From contig CAZLGM010000174.1 of the NCBI GenBank assembly GCA_964558875.1, forward strand, positions 1-7,361: 7,361 nt of DNA, written 5' to 3'. Below, piece after piece: positions 1 to 6,907 of the stretch. The position numbers were made by a program, and so were the translations under genes. Source of the DNA: CAZLGM01 sp964558875. GTDB taxonomy: Bacteria > Desulfobacterota > Desulfobulbia > Desulfobulbales > Desulfocapsaceae. The first letter of the stretch is position 1. Every line of letters starts with the position of its first letter. The notes beneath the pieces are model-generated. The model was not told the DNA's origin. It searched no databases and worked only from the letters and a program-made list of their open reading frames with translations.

Positions 1-69
1 GAGCCTGCCAAAAAAAGATCTCCTCTTCAACTGCGTGTAGTCGATATCGCCGCAATGGTCATCTTTCAT
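1..69 (-). CDS. N-terminus of a gene cut by the window edge; twin-arginine-like, possibly a Rieske-type or other exported redox subunit
   Basis: Only the first 23 codons are visible, reading from ATG at 69 towards base 1 with no stop. The start is well supported: an AAGGA Shine-Dalgarno sequence lies 8 nt upstream, and the previous gene stops 25 nt before it. The peptide is hydrophilic and acidic at first (MKDDHCGDIDYTQ), then has KRRSFFGRL at residues 15-23. RRxFF fits the core of a twin-arginine export motif, and Rieske iron-sulfur subunits of bc-type complexes often begin with such a short acidic lead and an RR-F-F/L motif. The hydrophobic segment that should follow lies outside the window. 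Together with the upstream Fe-S flavoprotein this suggests a membrane-associated redox partner. The gene call is fairly sure; the function is a guess. Confidence 0.5.
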   Translation of the reverse strand, partial: MKDDHCGDIDYTQLKRRSFFGRL

Positions 70-77
70 CCGTGTTA

Positions 78-82
78 TCCTT
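78..82 (-). promoter_or_regulatory. Ribosome binding site (AAGGA) of the leftmost partial gene
   Basis: On the minus strand AAGGA is followed by 8 nt and then ATG at 69. It sits in the 25-nt gap after the flavoprotein stop codon and is the main support for calling a gene in the last 69 bases. No room for a terminator or promoter is visible in this gap, so the two genes are probably co-transcribed. Confidence 0.6.
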
Positions 83-94
83 TTTTACAACAGG

Positions 95-1963
95 TTAAAT
101 TGTCTCACTTTTTCTGATTGCTTCCAAAGAAGTATGCAGTCGCTCCAGGGTCAAGGCACCACTGGGACAGACTCTGGCACATAATCCACAGCGGATGCAA
201 GTCTCATCATCTTTAATCAGTCCCACTGATCCACCGCTTTGGTATTCACCCATAAACTTAACTGTTGCCTTCTCTTCACTGACCAGTTGTTCGATTTCAA
301 CAAAATGCAGACATCGGCAGGGACAGATTTCCACGCACAATCTACAAAGGATACAGAGCTCGGAGTCATAGACGGTCTGGATATAACAATCAAGACACCT
401 GCCTGCCTGTTCAAGGGCTGTCTGTTCATCGTAGTTTTTCTCGACCTCAACTGCAAAACTCCGCTCAGAAATCGGTGTCTTTTCAGGCAGTCGCCTGGGA
501 ATAACATCATAACCAGGTGTCTTTCTGAAGTTCTCAGGATCAAGCTTTTGTATTCGTACAATCAGCTTTTCCCGGATGTTCCCACTCTGAAGGAATTTAT
601 GAATTGAAACAGCTGCCTGTTTACCATGCGCTACCGCATCGACGATAACACCCGGCTCAAAAGCGGAATCGCCACCACCAAAAATATCCAGTGCTGAACT
701 CTGCAATGTTTCCGGATCAACTTTCAGCCTTCCTTCCGGTGTCAGTTCAACACCATCAGTTTCCTGTAAGAAAAAAAGATCCGGAACGCGGCCAATGGCC
801 ATGATGACCGAGTCGGCTTCAATCCTTATTTCACTATTGGCTTGAAAGGTTGGAGCAAATCTGCCGGTATCATCAAGAAGACGTTCTACTTTAAGAAACT
901 CAACACCGACAACTTTACCATTCTCTACCAGAATTCTTTTAGGCCCGACGCCTTCAAGAAGCTTTACACCTTCATTTTGTGCCTCGTTTATTTCTTTGCG
1001 ACCTTTTTCTGTTTGAACAGCCGGCATATCTGCCATTGCTTCAAGGCTTGTAATAATCACAGATTCTGCGCCATTCTTCATGGCGGAACGGGCTGCGTCA
1101 ATACCGGACAGCCCTGGATCGGATGCAGCAAAACCAACATCATCTTCAAAAATCGAATGACTATGAGGATGGGCCGCATTAACGGCTGTGTTTCCTCCCC
1201 CGATCACCACAACCTTTTTACCAAGCTCAACTTTCATATTGCGATTGACAGTGATTAAATAATCAATCGCCTTGTAAACACCAAGGGCATGGCGCCCTTC
1301 AATGGCCAGATCAAGGCTGCGGTCAGCCCCGCAGGCAAGAAAAAATGCCTGATACCCCTGCCTGCTCAAGAAATCGATATTCGTTGAATGATTCAAACCA
1401 CTTTCAAGGAGTACGTCCACGTTTTTATCAGTTAACGATTCAAGTTCCTGATCCAGCACCGAACGTGGAAGCCGGTAGGCTGGAATGAATTTCCATAAAG
1501 CACCTCCCAGTCTCTCTGCCGCCTCGAAAATGGTTACCCGATAGCCAAGATCAGCCAAAACATGCGAGCAGGTAATGCCGGCAGGTCCACCTCCTATAAC
1601 AGCAACCCTTTTTCCGGGTTGATTGAAATGACGATTGGGAGATTGGGTTTTTTCTCTCACCTGGGTGTTTTCATACTTCTCACAGACGAATCTTTTCAAA
1701 GCTCGAATAGTGACAGGTTCGTCCACAATGGTTCTGCGGCAATCATCCTCGCACGGTGCAGCACAGATACGGGCACAGACTGAGGCCATAGGGTTCGGCT
1801 GGACCGCTTTAAGGTAACCTTCCTGATAGTTTCCCTCCGCAATTTCCCTCACATAGGCTCCGGCTCCGGTATTTACCGGGCATGCCTTGTGACATGGAAC
1901 TTCTAGACCGTAATCTTCCAGTCTCACCAGATTGACTTGAACTCTTTTTGGTTGTCTATTCAT
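95..1963 (-). CDS. GltD-like FAD-dependent NAD(P)H oxidoreductase with a C-terminal 2[4Fe-4S] ferredoxin domain
   Basis: Cytoplasmic flavoprotein of the glutamate synthase small-subunit family, expected to pass electrons between NAD(P)H, FAD and Fe-S clusters; the partner is unknown. Numbering is from ATG at 1963 (622 aa). An N-terminal Cys domain (C24, C28, C63, C67, C71, C75) matches the two-cluster fold of GltD. The FAD-binding GGGPAG is at 124-129, the NAD(P) Rossmann GGGN at 255-258 and the C-terminal FAD motif GGGDSAFEPG near 429-438. A CLDC pair (523-526) precedes two ferredoxin motifs: C537, C540, C543, C547 and C589, C592, C595, C599, each CxxCxxCxxxCP. C549 and C551 are extra. Plain GltD is about 450-480 aa; the excess is the ferredoxin tail plus an insert of about 27 residues after the second Rossmann loop. 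No GltB partner is seen, so glutamate synthesis is unlikely. ATG 1963 lies 2 nt after the activator's stop; a TTG at 1969 would overlap that stop. Neither has a strong ribosome binding site, suggesting coupled translation. Family call firm; substrate not. Confidence 0.9.
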   Translation of the reverse strand: MNRQPKRVQVNLVRLEDYGLEVPCHKACPVNTGAGAYVREIAEGNYQEGYLKAVQPNPMASVCARICAAPCEDDCRRTIVDEPVTIRALKRFVCEKYENTQVREKTQSPNRHFNQPGKRVAVIGGGPAGITCSHVLADLGYRVTIFEAAERLGGALWKFIPAYRLPRSVLDQELESLTDKNVDVLLESGLNHSTNIDFLSRQGYQAFFLACGADRSLDLAIEGRHALGVYKAIDYLITVNRNMKVELGKKVVVIGGGNTAVNAAHPHSHSIFEDDVGFAASDPGLSGIDAARSAMKNGAESVIITSLEAMADMPAVQTEKGRKEINEAQNEGVKLLEGVGPKRILVENGKVVGVEFLKVERLLDDTGRFAPTFQANSEIRIEADSVIMAIGRVPDLFFLQETDGVELTPEGRLKVDPETLQSSALDIFGGGDSAFEPGVIVDAVAHGKQAAVSIHKFLQSGNIREKLIVRIQKLDPENFRKTPGYDVIPRRLPEKTPISERSFAVEVEKNYDEQTALEQAGRCLDCYIQTVYDSELCILCRLCVEICPCRCLHFVEIEQLVSEEKATVKFMGEYQSGGSVGLIKDDETCIRCGLCARVCPSGALTLERLHTSLEAIRKSETI

Positions 1964-1965
1964 GC

Positions 1966-3396
1966 TCAATCAGCACTGATATGCAACTGGGATAATTTAC
2001 GATAAATACTTTTCCGGGTCATTCCGGCCTGCCTTGCCATGGCTGAAATGTTTCCATTATTTTTTTTGAAAAGCTTCATAAAATACGCACGATCAAATCT
2101 GTCTATGAGGCCATCACGCATTTCACCGTACTTTTCCACAGTCTCTTTGTTCACAACCTTTTGAGACTCAACGGCAAGAAGATCTTTTTTTTCTGGAACG
2201 GATTGGGACCGGCTGTTTTTTGCCAGATATTTTTTAACTTCCAATTGGATTGTTTCAGGATCTTTCGCTAAAACTACAATTCTCTCTAATAAATTTTTTA
2301 GTTCTCTAATATTACCGGGCCAGTCATAGCCACTCAACAGCTCCAAAAGGTCTGATTTCAGATGCGGCAGGTTCTTTTCCCCATATACAATCCTGAAATG
2401 ATTATAGAAATGGACTGCCAGCAGTGGCACGTCCTCTTTACGCTTACGCAATGGCGGTATAAAAATCTCAACCACTTTCAAACGATAATAGAGGTCCTTC
2501 CGAAAGCTGCCATCCACAGCTTCAACATGCAAATCTCGGTTTGTTGCAGCTATAAACCGAAGGTCTATCGTATTTCTGACACTCTCTCCCACTCTTCGGA
2601 TAGAGCCATCTTCCAGAAGTCTTAAAAGCCTGCCCTGAGAAGCGAGCTCCAGTTCTCCTATCTCATCGAGAAAAATCGTTCCGTGCTCACCGCTCTGCAG
2701 TAACCCCTTTCTGGCTCGTTCTGCTCCGGTAAAGGCCCCCCTGGCATGGCCGAACATCTCACTCTCTATTAGACCGGGAGGCAATGCGGCACAATCGACA
2801 ATCATGAATGGCTTTGCAGACCGGTCGGATTGTGAATGAATTTCCCTTGCTGTCAGCTCTTTGCCTGTGCCGGTCTCTCCGGTAATCAAGACATGAACAT
2901 CTGTTGCAGCGACTTTTTCAATATCTTCACGAAGCTGTCTAATGACTGAAGAAGAGCCGATAATCTGTTCAACAATTTCTGTGCCGCCACTTTTTTCTGT
3001 GGCGTTCTGTCGTACATCTTCCTTTATCCTTTCCACCTTCGATAAAGCCCGATCTATTGACTGGATAAGCTGATCGGCGCCAAACGGATTGGGTAGATAA
3101 TCCGAGCCACCACTATTCATGAATTGGACAGCACCTGCGATGGAAGCGTGGGTGACAATAGCGATGACAGGCACATTGGGTGACTGAATCCTGACATCTT
3201 GCAACACGTCAAAACCGTCCCTGCCTTTCATGCGGACTCCCGTTAGAACCAGGCAAGGGTTGTGTTGTCTGAATAGTGATGTAGCATCAAGAGGGTCATC
3301 TGAAGCAATAACCCTGAAATTTCTCTGGGATAGAATTCTACGGCAGCTGGCAAAAATCTGCCGCTGAGGATGAATAAGAAGAATGTTTCTTTCCAT
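1966..3396 (-). CDS. Sigma-54-dependent transcriptional activator (NtrC-like) with a degenerate receiver domain
   Basis: A 476-aa bacterial enhancer-binding protein that should remodel RNA polymerase-sigma-54 to open promoters. Domains: receiver-like fold at about 1-118, linker to about 145, AAA+ at about 146-385, and a Fis-type helix-turn-helix at about 430-472. The AAA+ part is complete: Walker A GETGTGKE (173-180), GAFTGA sigma-54 contact loop (220-225), Walker B IFLDE (241-245), sensor I AATNRD (283-288), an arginine-finger region near R299/R305, and sensor II WPGNIRE (359-365). The receiver is not canonical: the N-terminal acidic pair is replaced by His9-Pro10, the phospho-accepting Asp by Gly53 (LVLTG) and the conserved Lys by Asn103 (YLPNPF). 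Only Thr82 remains. Classical phosphorylation is therefore unlikely, and no histidine kinase is visible nearby. The start is ATG 3396 with a weak ribosome binding site. The stop lies just before the flavoprotein start, so the activator heads that operon and probably controls it or related genes. Confidence 0.93.
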   Translation of the reverse strand: MERNILLIHPQRQIFASCRRILSQRNFRVIASDDPLDATSLFRQHNPCLVLTGVRMKGRDGFDVLQDVRIQSPNVPVIAIVTHASIAGAVQFMNSGGSDYLPNPFGADQLIQSIDRALSKVERIKEDVRQNATEKSGGTEIVEQIIGSSSVIRQLREDIEKVAATDVHVLITGETGTGKELTAREIHSQSDRSAKPFMIVDCAALPPGLIESEMFGHARGAFTGAERARKGLLQSGEHGTIFLDEIGELELASQGRLLRLLEDGSIRRVGESVRNTIDLRFIAATNRDLHVEAVDGSFRKDLYYRLKVVEIFIPPLRKRKEDVPLLAVHFYNHFRIVYGEKNLPHLKSDLLELLSGYDWPGNIRELKNLLERIVVLAKDPETIQLEVKKYLAKNSRSQSVPEKKDLLAVESQKVVNKETVEKYGEMRDGLIDRFDRAYFMKLFKKNNGNISAMARQAGMTRKSIYRKLSQLHISAD

Positions 3397-3521
3397 ACCC
3401 AGCTACAGTAATCGGGAAACCAGGCAAGATCAAGCTATTACAAGGACTGTTTACTTCAGGATACAGTCGGCGCATTTAGCCTTTAACAACACAATCAAAG
3501 AGTTTTCTTTACAACTTTTCT

Positions 3522-3530
3522 TTTATAACA
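3522..3530 (-). promoter_or_regulatory. Candidate extended -10 promoter for the activator-flavoprotein operon
   Basis: On the minus strand the bases read TGTTATAAA, matching an extended -10 (TGn then TATAAA). The nearest -35-like hexamer, TTGAAC, is about 20 nt upstream, which is too far for a good pair, so the call rests on the extended -10. A start near 3515 would give a leader of about 120 nt before ATG 3396. The dyad at 3532-3554 lies just upstream across the expected -35 region, which is where a regulator could act. Confidence 0.35.
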
Positions 3531-3531
3531 G

Positions 3532-3554
3532 CTTGAACCTGACTCGTGTTCAAG
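3532..3554. promoter_or_regulatory. Inverted repeat CTTGAAC-N9-GTTCAAG, candidate operator
   Basis: Perfect 7-bp arms with a 9-nt spacer, immediately upstream of the candidate -10 for the activator operon. Its half-site is nearly the same as that of the dyad at 3633-3665 (CTTGAAC against CCTGAAC), so both could bind one dimeric protein, possibly the Fis-type domain of the activator itself. A single 7-bp dyad in an interval this long could arise by chance; the similarity of the two half-sites and the position are what make it worth noting. Confidence 0.35.
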
Positions 3555-3632
3555 GACTATCGGGCAAAAGTACTTTCATCTATTGGTTTGAAAAAAGTTG
3601 AAAAATTCTTTCACACTTCAACGGCTTTGCAG

Positions 3633-3665
3633 CCTGAACAAAAGCAAACATCATTGATGTTCAGG
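3633..3665. promoter_or_regulatory. Inverted repeat CCTGAAC-N19-GTTCAGG with an inner palindrome
   Basis: Perfect 7-bp outer arms at 3633-3639 and 3659-3665. Inside, at 3647-3661, is a 15-bp palindrome AACATCA-T-TGATGTT that shares bases with the right outer arm, so the two pairings compete if folded as RNA. It lies about 240 nt upstream of the activator start, a typical distance for an enhancer-like site. The function is not shown by the sequence. Confidence 0.35.
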
Positions 3666-3722
3666 GATTAGCAGTAACAAAAGCGATAATAATCTCATTA
3701 CCAGTAGTGGAATTGACAAGAA

Positions 3723-3746
3723 CTTTTAAGGTGACGTGTTTAAAAG
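3723..3746. repeat. AT-rich inverted repeat CTTTTAA-N10-TTAAAAG
   Basis: Perfect 7-bp arms with a 10-nt spacer, about 120 nt after the ABC-F stop. The arms are AT-rich, so a chance origin is more likely than for the other dyads. No T-run follows directly, so I do not call it a terminator. It could be a binding site or nothing. Confidence 0.25.
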
Positions 3747-3865
3747 AATCAGCCGGGACAGATCGGAATGGCTTATATATTTACTCCGTCTTTGTTGGGA
3801 ATGGAGGCAAGCATGGAAGAGGATCGCAGTAAATCTGTTATTCCAGTGCATGACAGCTGGATTGT

Positions 3866-5848
3866 TTACAATTCGGCATCGATTTCATCGATTCTGATCT
3901 GTGCCTCTTCCCAACGACTCTCCCAGCGTGTGAGCCGCCGTTTGCAATCATCATACTCTTTGGAAACAGATACCCATGTTGCTTCATCTTTATACAGCTC
4001 CGGATCGGCCATCTGCTGTTCCAGCTCTTCTTTTTTAGCCTCAAATTTCTCTACCTGTTCTTCAGCCTCATTGAGCTGTTTTTTCAACGGTCCGATTCTC
4101 TGACTCCGCTCCTGGCGTTTTATGGCTTCAAGTTTCCGCTGTTCTTTCCGGCTGAGCCCGGCTGAAGAGGAAAGAACACTCCCATTTCTTGTTTCTTCCC
4201 GGTCCGTCTTTTCCGCTTCCTGCTTTCGTATCCTTTCAGCCTCTCTTGTCAATCTCTCGAGATACTCGGCTACATTTCCCTCATAAAGGGTCACCCTGGA
4301 GTCTTTGACTTCAAGCACCTTATTGACAAAGGAATCGACAAAGAACCGGTTATGGGAAACCACCAGGATGGTGCCGTCATACTGGGCCATTGCCTCCTGG
4401 AGAATCTCCTGGGAACTCATGTCCAAATGATTGGTCGGCTCATCAAGGAGCATAAGATTGGCAGGAGAGGCGATCATCTTCGCCAGTGCCAGTCTCGATT
4501 TTTCACCACCGGACAGCACCGCTACCTTCTTGTCTACCTCTTCGCCGCGAAAGAGAAAAGCCCCAAGCAGAGAACGCATCCGGGTGATGGTCATGTCCTC
4601 TCCCCCAAGTGATATTGTTTCCAGCGCCGTTAGTTCGCCGGACAGTTCCTGTGCCTGGTGCTGTCCAAAGTATGACCGTTTGACACCCGTTCCATACCGG
4701 ATAGTTCCATCATCGGGGCTGATCTGAGAGTCAATGATCTTTAAAAAGGTTGACTTTCCCGCGCCATTCACTCCGACAACCGCAACCTTGTCTCCCCGCT
4801 GAAGATTAAGCTCCACTCCGCTGAAGATCTCTTTACCGTCAAAACTCTTGGAAATCGAATCGATCTGCAAAACATCACGACCGGAAGGAGGTGCCGGAGG
4901 GAATGAAAACCGGATGGAATGTTCAGCTTCTTCAAGTTCAATCAGCTCCATTTTCTCAAGCTGCTTCACCCTCGACTGGACCTGTTTGGCCTTAGTCGAT
5001 TTGGCCCTGAACCTCTCAACAAACCGGGTTGTCTGACGAATCTGGGCCTGCTGATTATTATAGGCCGCCCGCTCAATTCGTCTTCGCTCCTCCTTTTCTT
5101 TTATATAGAATGAATAGTTGCCCTTGTACGCCGTTAATCGGCCAAGGCTTAGCTCCCAGGTCATCTCGGTCATCTTGTCGAGAAAAGCGCGGTCATGGGA
5201 AATAATTACCATTGCTCCGGAATAACTCGTCAGAAATTCTTCAACCCAGGTCAGTGATTGCAGATCGAGGTGATTTGTGGGCTCATCAAGCAGCAGCAGC
5301 GATGGTGCTTCCAGCAGCAATTTTGCCAACATCAATCTCATAATCCAGCCACCGGAAAATGAGGAGACTGGGGCCTGCATATCGCTCTGGGAAAAGCCCA
5401 ACCCGGTTAACACCTTTTCAATCTGAGCCCTCATTGAGTAAATAGACGAATTGTCCAGCAGTTCCTGGATTTCTCCCTGACGCTGTATCAGTTTCTCAAA
5501 TTCCTTGGATTCCGGTGGAGTCTCGGCCAACCTGTCATGCAGATCATTGAGCTCATGCTGCAATTCAAGAAGAGCGTCAAAGGCTGTTTGAGCCTCTTCA
5601 TAGAGGCTTTTATCGGAAACCAGAATATCCGGTTCCTGCGGCAGATAACTGACGGAAAAGGACTTAGCGCACTTGACAATACCCGGGTCGGTCTCCTTAA
5701 TTCCGGCAAGGATCTTGAGTAACGTCGATTTCCCGGTACCGTTCACCCCGATCAGTCCAATACGATTGGCAGGATGAATCCTGGCGGAGATATTCCTAAA
5801 CAGATGCTTCTCTCCATAGCGGATATCGAGATGCTTAATTGAAATCAT
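3866..5848 (-). CDS. ABC-F family ATPase (YheS/YdiF-like), ribosome-associated translation factor
   Basis: A soluble twin-ATPase protein of 660 aa with no membrane segments. ABC-F proteins bind the ribosomal E site and act on the P-site tRNA; some protect against antibiotics, but nothing here points to resistance. First ATPase: Walker A GVNGTGKST (34-42), signature SFSGGW (163-168), Walker B LLLLDEP (184-190), switch His218. A charged helical linker (about 248-310, with RFRAKSTKAKQVQSR) corresponds to the tRNA-interacting arm. Second ATPase: Walker A GVNGAGKST (359-367), signature LSGGEKSR (445-452), Walker B LMLLDEP (465-471), catalytic Glu470, His499. A charged coiled-coil C-terminal domain follows (about 530-660). 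Length is slightly above the roughly 640 aa of E. coli YheS. I chose ATG 5848 because the family motif begins at once (MISIKHLDIRYG) and GAGGA lies 10 nt upstream. An in-frame ATG at 5911 would add 21 unrelated residues inside the previous gene. The start overlaps the radical SAM stop by 14 nt. Confidence 0.94.
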   Translation of the reverse strand: MISIKHLDIRYGEKHLFRNISARIHPANRIGLIGVNGTGKSTLLKILAGIKETDPGIVKCAKSFSVSYLPQEPDILVSDKSLYEEAQTAFDALLELQHELNDLHDRLAETPPESKEFEKLIQRQGEIQELLDNSSIYSMRAQIEKVLTGLGFSQSDMQAPVSSFSGGWIMRLMLAKLLLEAPSLLLLDEPTNHLDLQSLTWVEEFLTSYSGAMVIISHDRAFLDKMTEMTWELSLGRLTAYKGNYSFYIKEKEERRRIERAAYNNQQAQIRQTTRFVERFRAKSTKAKQVQSRVKQLEKMELIELEEAEHSIRFSFPPAPPSGRDVLQIDSISKSFDGKEIFSGVELNLQRGDKVAVVGVNGAGKSTFLKIIDSQISPDDGTIRYGTGVKRSYFGQHQAQELSGELTALETISLGGEDMTITRMRSLLGAFLFRGEEVDKKVAVLSGGEKSRLALAKMIASPANLMLLDEPTNHLDMSSQEILQEAMAQYDGTILVVSHNRFFVDSFVNKVLEVKDSRVTLYEGNVAEYLERLTREAERIRKQEAEKTDREETRNGSVLSSSAGLSRKEQRKLEAIKRQERSQRIGPLKKQLNEAEEQVEKFEAKKEELEQQMADPELYKDEATWVSVSKEYDDCKRRLTRWESRWEEAQIRIDEIDAEL

Positions 5849-6845
5849 ATAACAACGTTCCTCGTTCCAATTCGGCCCTGGCCTGAAGGGTAAATTTCTC
5901 ATGGAGGCCAAGCTGTTTCAAGCGGTTGATATTACTCTTTCGCGGTCCCAGAAAAAGAGACATATCTCGATTAGAAATGGAAAGAGTCATCGTCTTCCCT
6001 TTCGGACAATCAGACAGTAGCCTGCGGACCCGTCTGAACCATGATCTTGCCAGAACCAATTCACCGAACGACTGATGGTACGGGCCGGCAATAACACTTT
6101 TCTCAAGCGTCTGAGTATGCTGAAGGCCCATACGGATCACCTTGATATCGGCTTCATGCAACAACAGCTCATATCCCCGGCGGGTCATGGCGATAGCCTT
6201 ATTCATCGTCAACGGGGTATACTCATTTCTATGAAACATGGCGGCCATCTCAGTATGGTCAACCACCAGCGCCGGATATAATCGAACAAAATCGGGCCGA
6301 ATGGTAACGAGCCGCTTTATGCCACTTACAAAAGAACATGTTGTTTCCCCGGGAAGCCCGACCATCAACTGGATACCCAACTCCATCCCATATTGAGATA
6401 TCAAGCGGGAGGCAACCTCGGACTGGTCCGAACTGTGTCCACGCCTGTTTTTGTTAAGAACAGTATCATCCATGGACTGACAACCAAGCTCAACTGTTCT
6501 GACGCCGTGGGTGTGGAGCCTGTCCAGCACCATTTTACTGATACAATCCGGTCTGGTTGAAATCCGGATTGAATGTACTTCGCCTGTTTGAAGATAGCCG
6601 GAAACCGCTTCGAGCAATCGGAGCTGTCTGGCTTCGGGAAGACAGCTGAATGAACCGCCGAAAAAAGCAACCTGGACCCGTTTATGACTTCGGGACCTCT
6701 TGAGCCAGCGTCGGATAGTGTGGACCACGGAAGAGGACTCGACTGGTGCCGGTTTCTGTCGACCTGTTATCGATTTCTGATTACAGAACAGGCACTGATG
6801 GGGACACCCTTCATGGGTTATAAAAATCGGAATAATCAAATCCAT
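5835..6845 (-). CDS. Elp3-like radical SAM protein lacking an acetyltransferase domain
   Basis: A 336-aa enzyme expected to bind a [4Fe-4S] cluster and S-adenosylmethionine. The cluster motif is C14-x3-C18-x2-C21 (GCPHQCLFC). It is followed by FFGGSF (61-66, the GGE-like SAM motif), STRPD (96-100), an ELGCQSMDD strand-loop (119-127) and QLMVGLPGET (159-168), all typical of the Elp3/COG1243 radical SAM branch. Elp3 proper is larger, with a C-terminal acetyltransferase domain; none fits here, so tRNA wobble-uridine chemistry should not be assumed. Short relatives are known next to rnc in clostridia and other anaerobes, matching the position here 62 nt after rnc. The substrate is unknown. ATG 6845 is preceded in frame by TTG 6848, a possible one-codon longer start; neither has a strong ribosome binding site. 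The 3' end overlaps the ABC-F gene by 14 nt. Confidence 0.88.
   Translation of the reverse strand: MDLIIPIFITHEGCPHQCLFCNQKSITGRQKPAPVESSSVVHTIRRWLKRSRSHKRVQVAFFGGSFSCLPEARQLRLLEAVSGYLQTGEVHSIRISTRPDCISKMVLDRLHTHGVRTVELGCQSMDDTVLNKNRRGHSSDQSEVASRLISQYGMELGIQLMVGLPGETTCSFVSGIKRLVTIRPDFVRLYPALVVDHTEMAAMFHRNEYTPLTMNKAIAMTRRGYELLLHEADIKVIRMGLQHTQTLEKSVIAGPYHQSFGELVLARSWFRRVRRLLSDCPKGKTMTLSISNRDMSLFLGPRKSNINRLKQLGLHEKFTLQARAELERGTLLYDFN
5859..5863 (-). promoter_or_regulatory. Ribosome binding site (GAGGA) setting the ABC-F start
   Basis: On the minus strand GAGGA is followed by 10 nt and ATG at 5848. It lies inside the 3' end of the radical SAM gene. Its position favours 5848 over the in-frame ATG at 5911 and implies re-initiation or coupling with the upstream gene. 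Confidence 0.65.
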
Positions 6846-6907
6846 CAATCTTGCGCCGACCGTTATTGTTTTTGTTTCTCAGGTTTGAGGACCGAGCCAG
6901 CCGGGCA

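Larger units (their letters stand above)
3397..3865. other. Gene-free regulatory interval between the ABC-F gene and the sigma-54 activator
   Basis: No convincing coding region in either direction across 469 nt. It is AT-rich in the middle (about 3481-3610). It holds several short perfect inverted repeats and a candidate leftward promoter, listed separately. Scanning by eye for a sigma-54 promoter (GG, 10 nt, GC) found none on either strand, so the activator operon is more likely read from a sigma-70-type promoter. No strong terminator follows the ABC-F gene; the best hairpin with a T-run is weak. Confidence 0.7.

Noticed and set aside
239..1258. Plus-strand open frames opposite the flavoprotein (239-607 and 842-1258)
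   Set aside because: They lie wholly antisense to a gene with clear conserved motifs, show no recognisable domain and have no sign of their own expression.
3383..3601. Plus-strand 72-codon open frame in the intergenic region
   Set aside because: It begins inside the activator gene on the other strand, has no evident ribosome binding site and its peptide resembles nothing I know. A chance frame in AT-rich DNA is more likely.
3591..3622. Possible minus-strand terminator: GTTGAA, 14-nt loop, TTCAAC, then six T
   Set aside because: The stem is only 6 bp and AT-rich, with a large loop, and lies about 245 nt past the ABC-F stop. Too weak to call; RNA 3'-end mapping would decide.
3397..3865. Sigma-54 promoter for the activator operon
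   Set aside because: I looked for GG-N10-GC on both strands by eye and found no match, so no such site is claimed.
3768..4103. Plus-strand 111-codon open frame
   Set aside because: Most of it is antisense to the coiled-coil end of the ABC-F gene, and its Ser-rich peptide reflects that shadow.
5849..5911. Longer ABC-F start at 5911
   Set aside because: The extra 21 residues lie in the radical SAM coding region and do not look like the family; ATG 5848 has a ribosome binding site and starts directly at the conserved fold.
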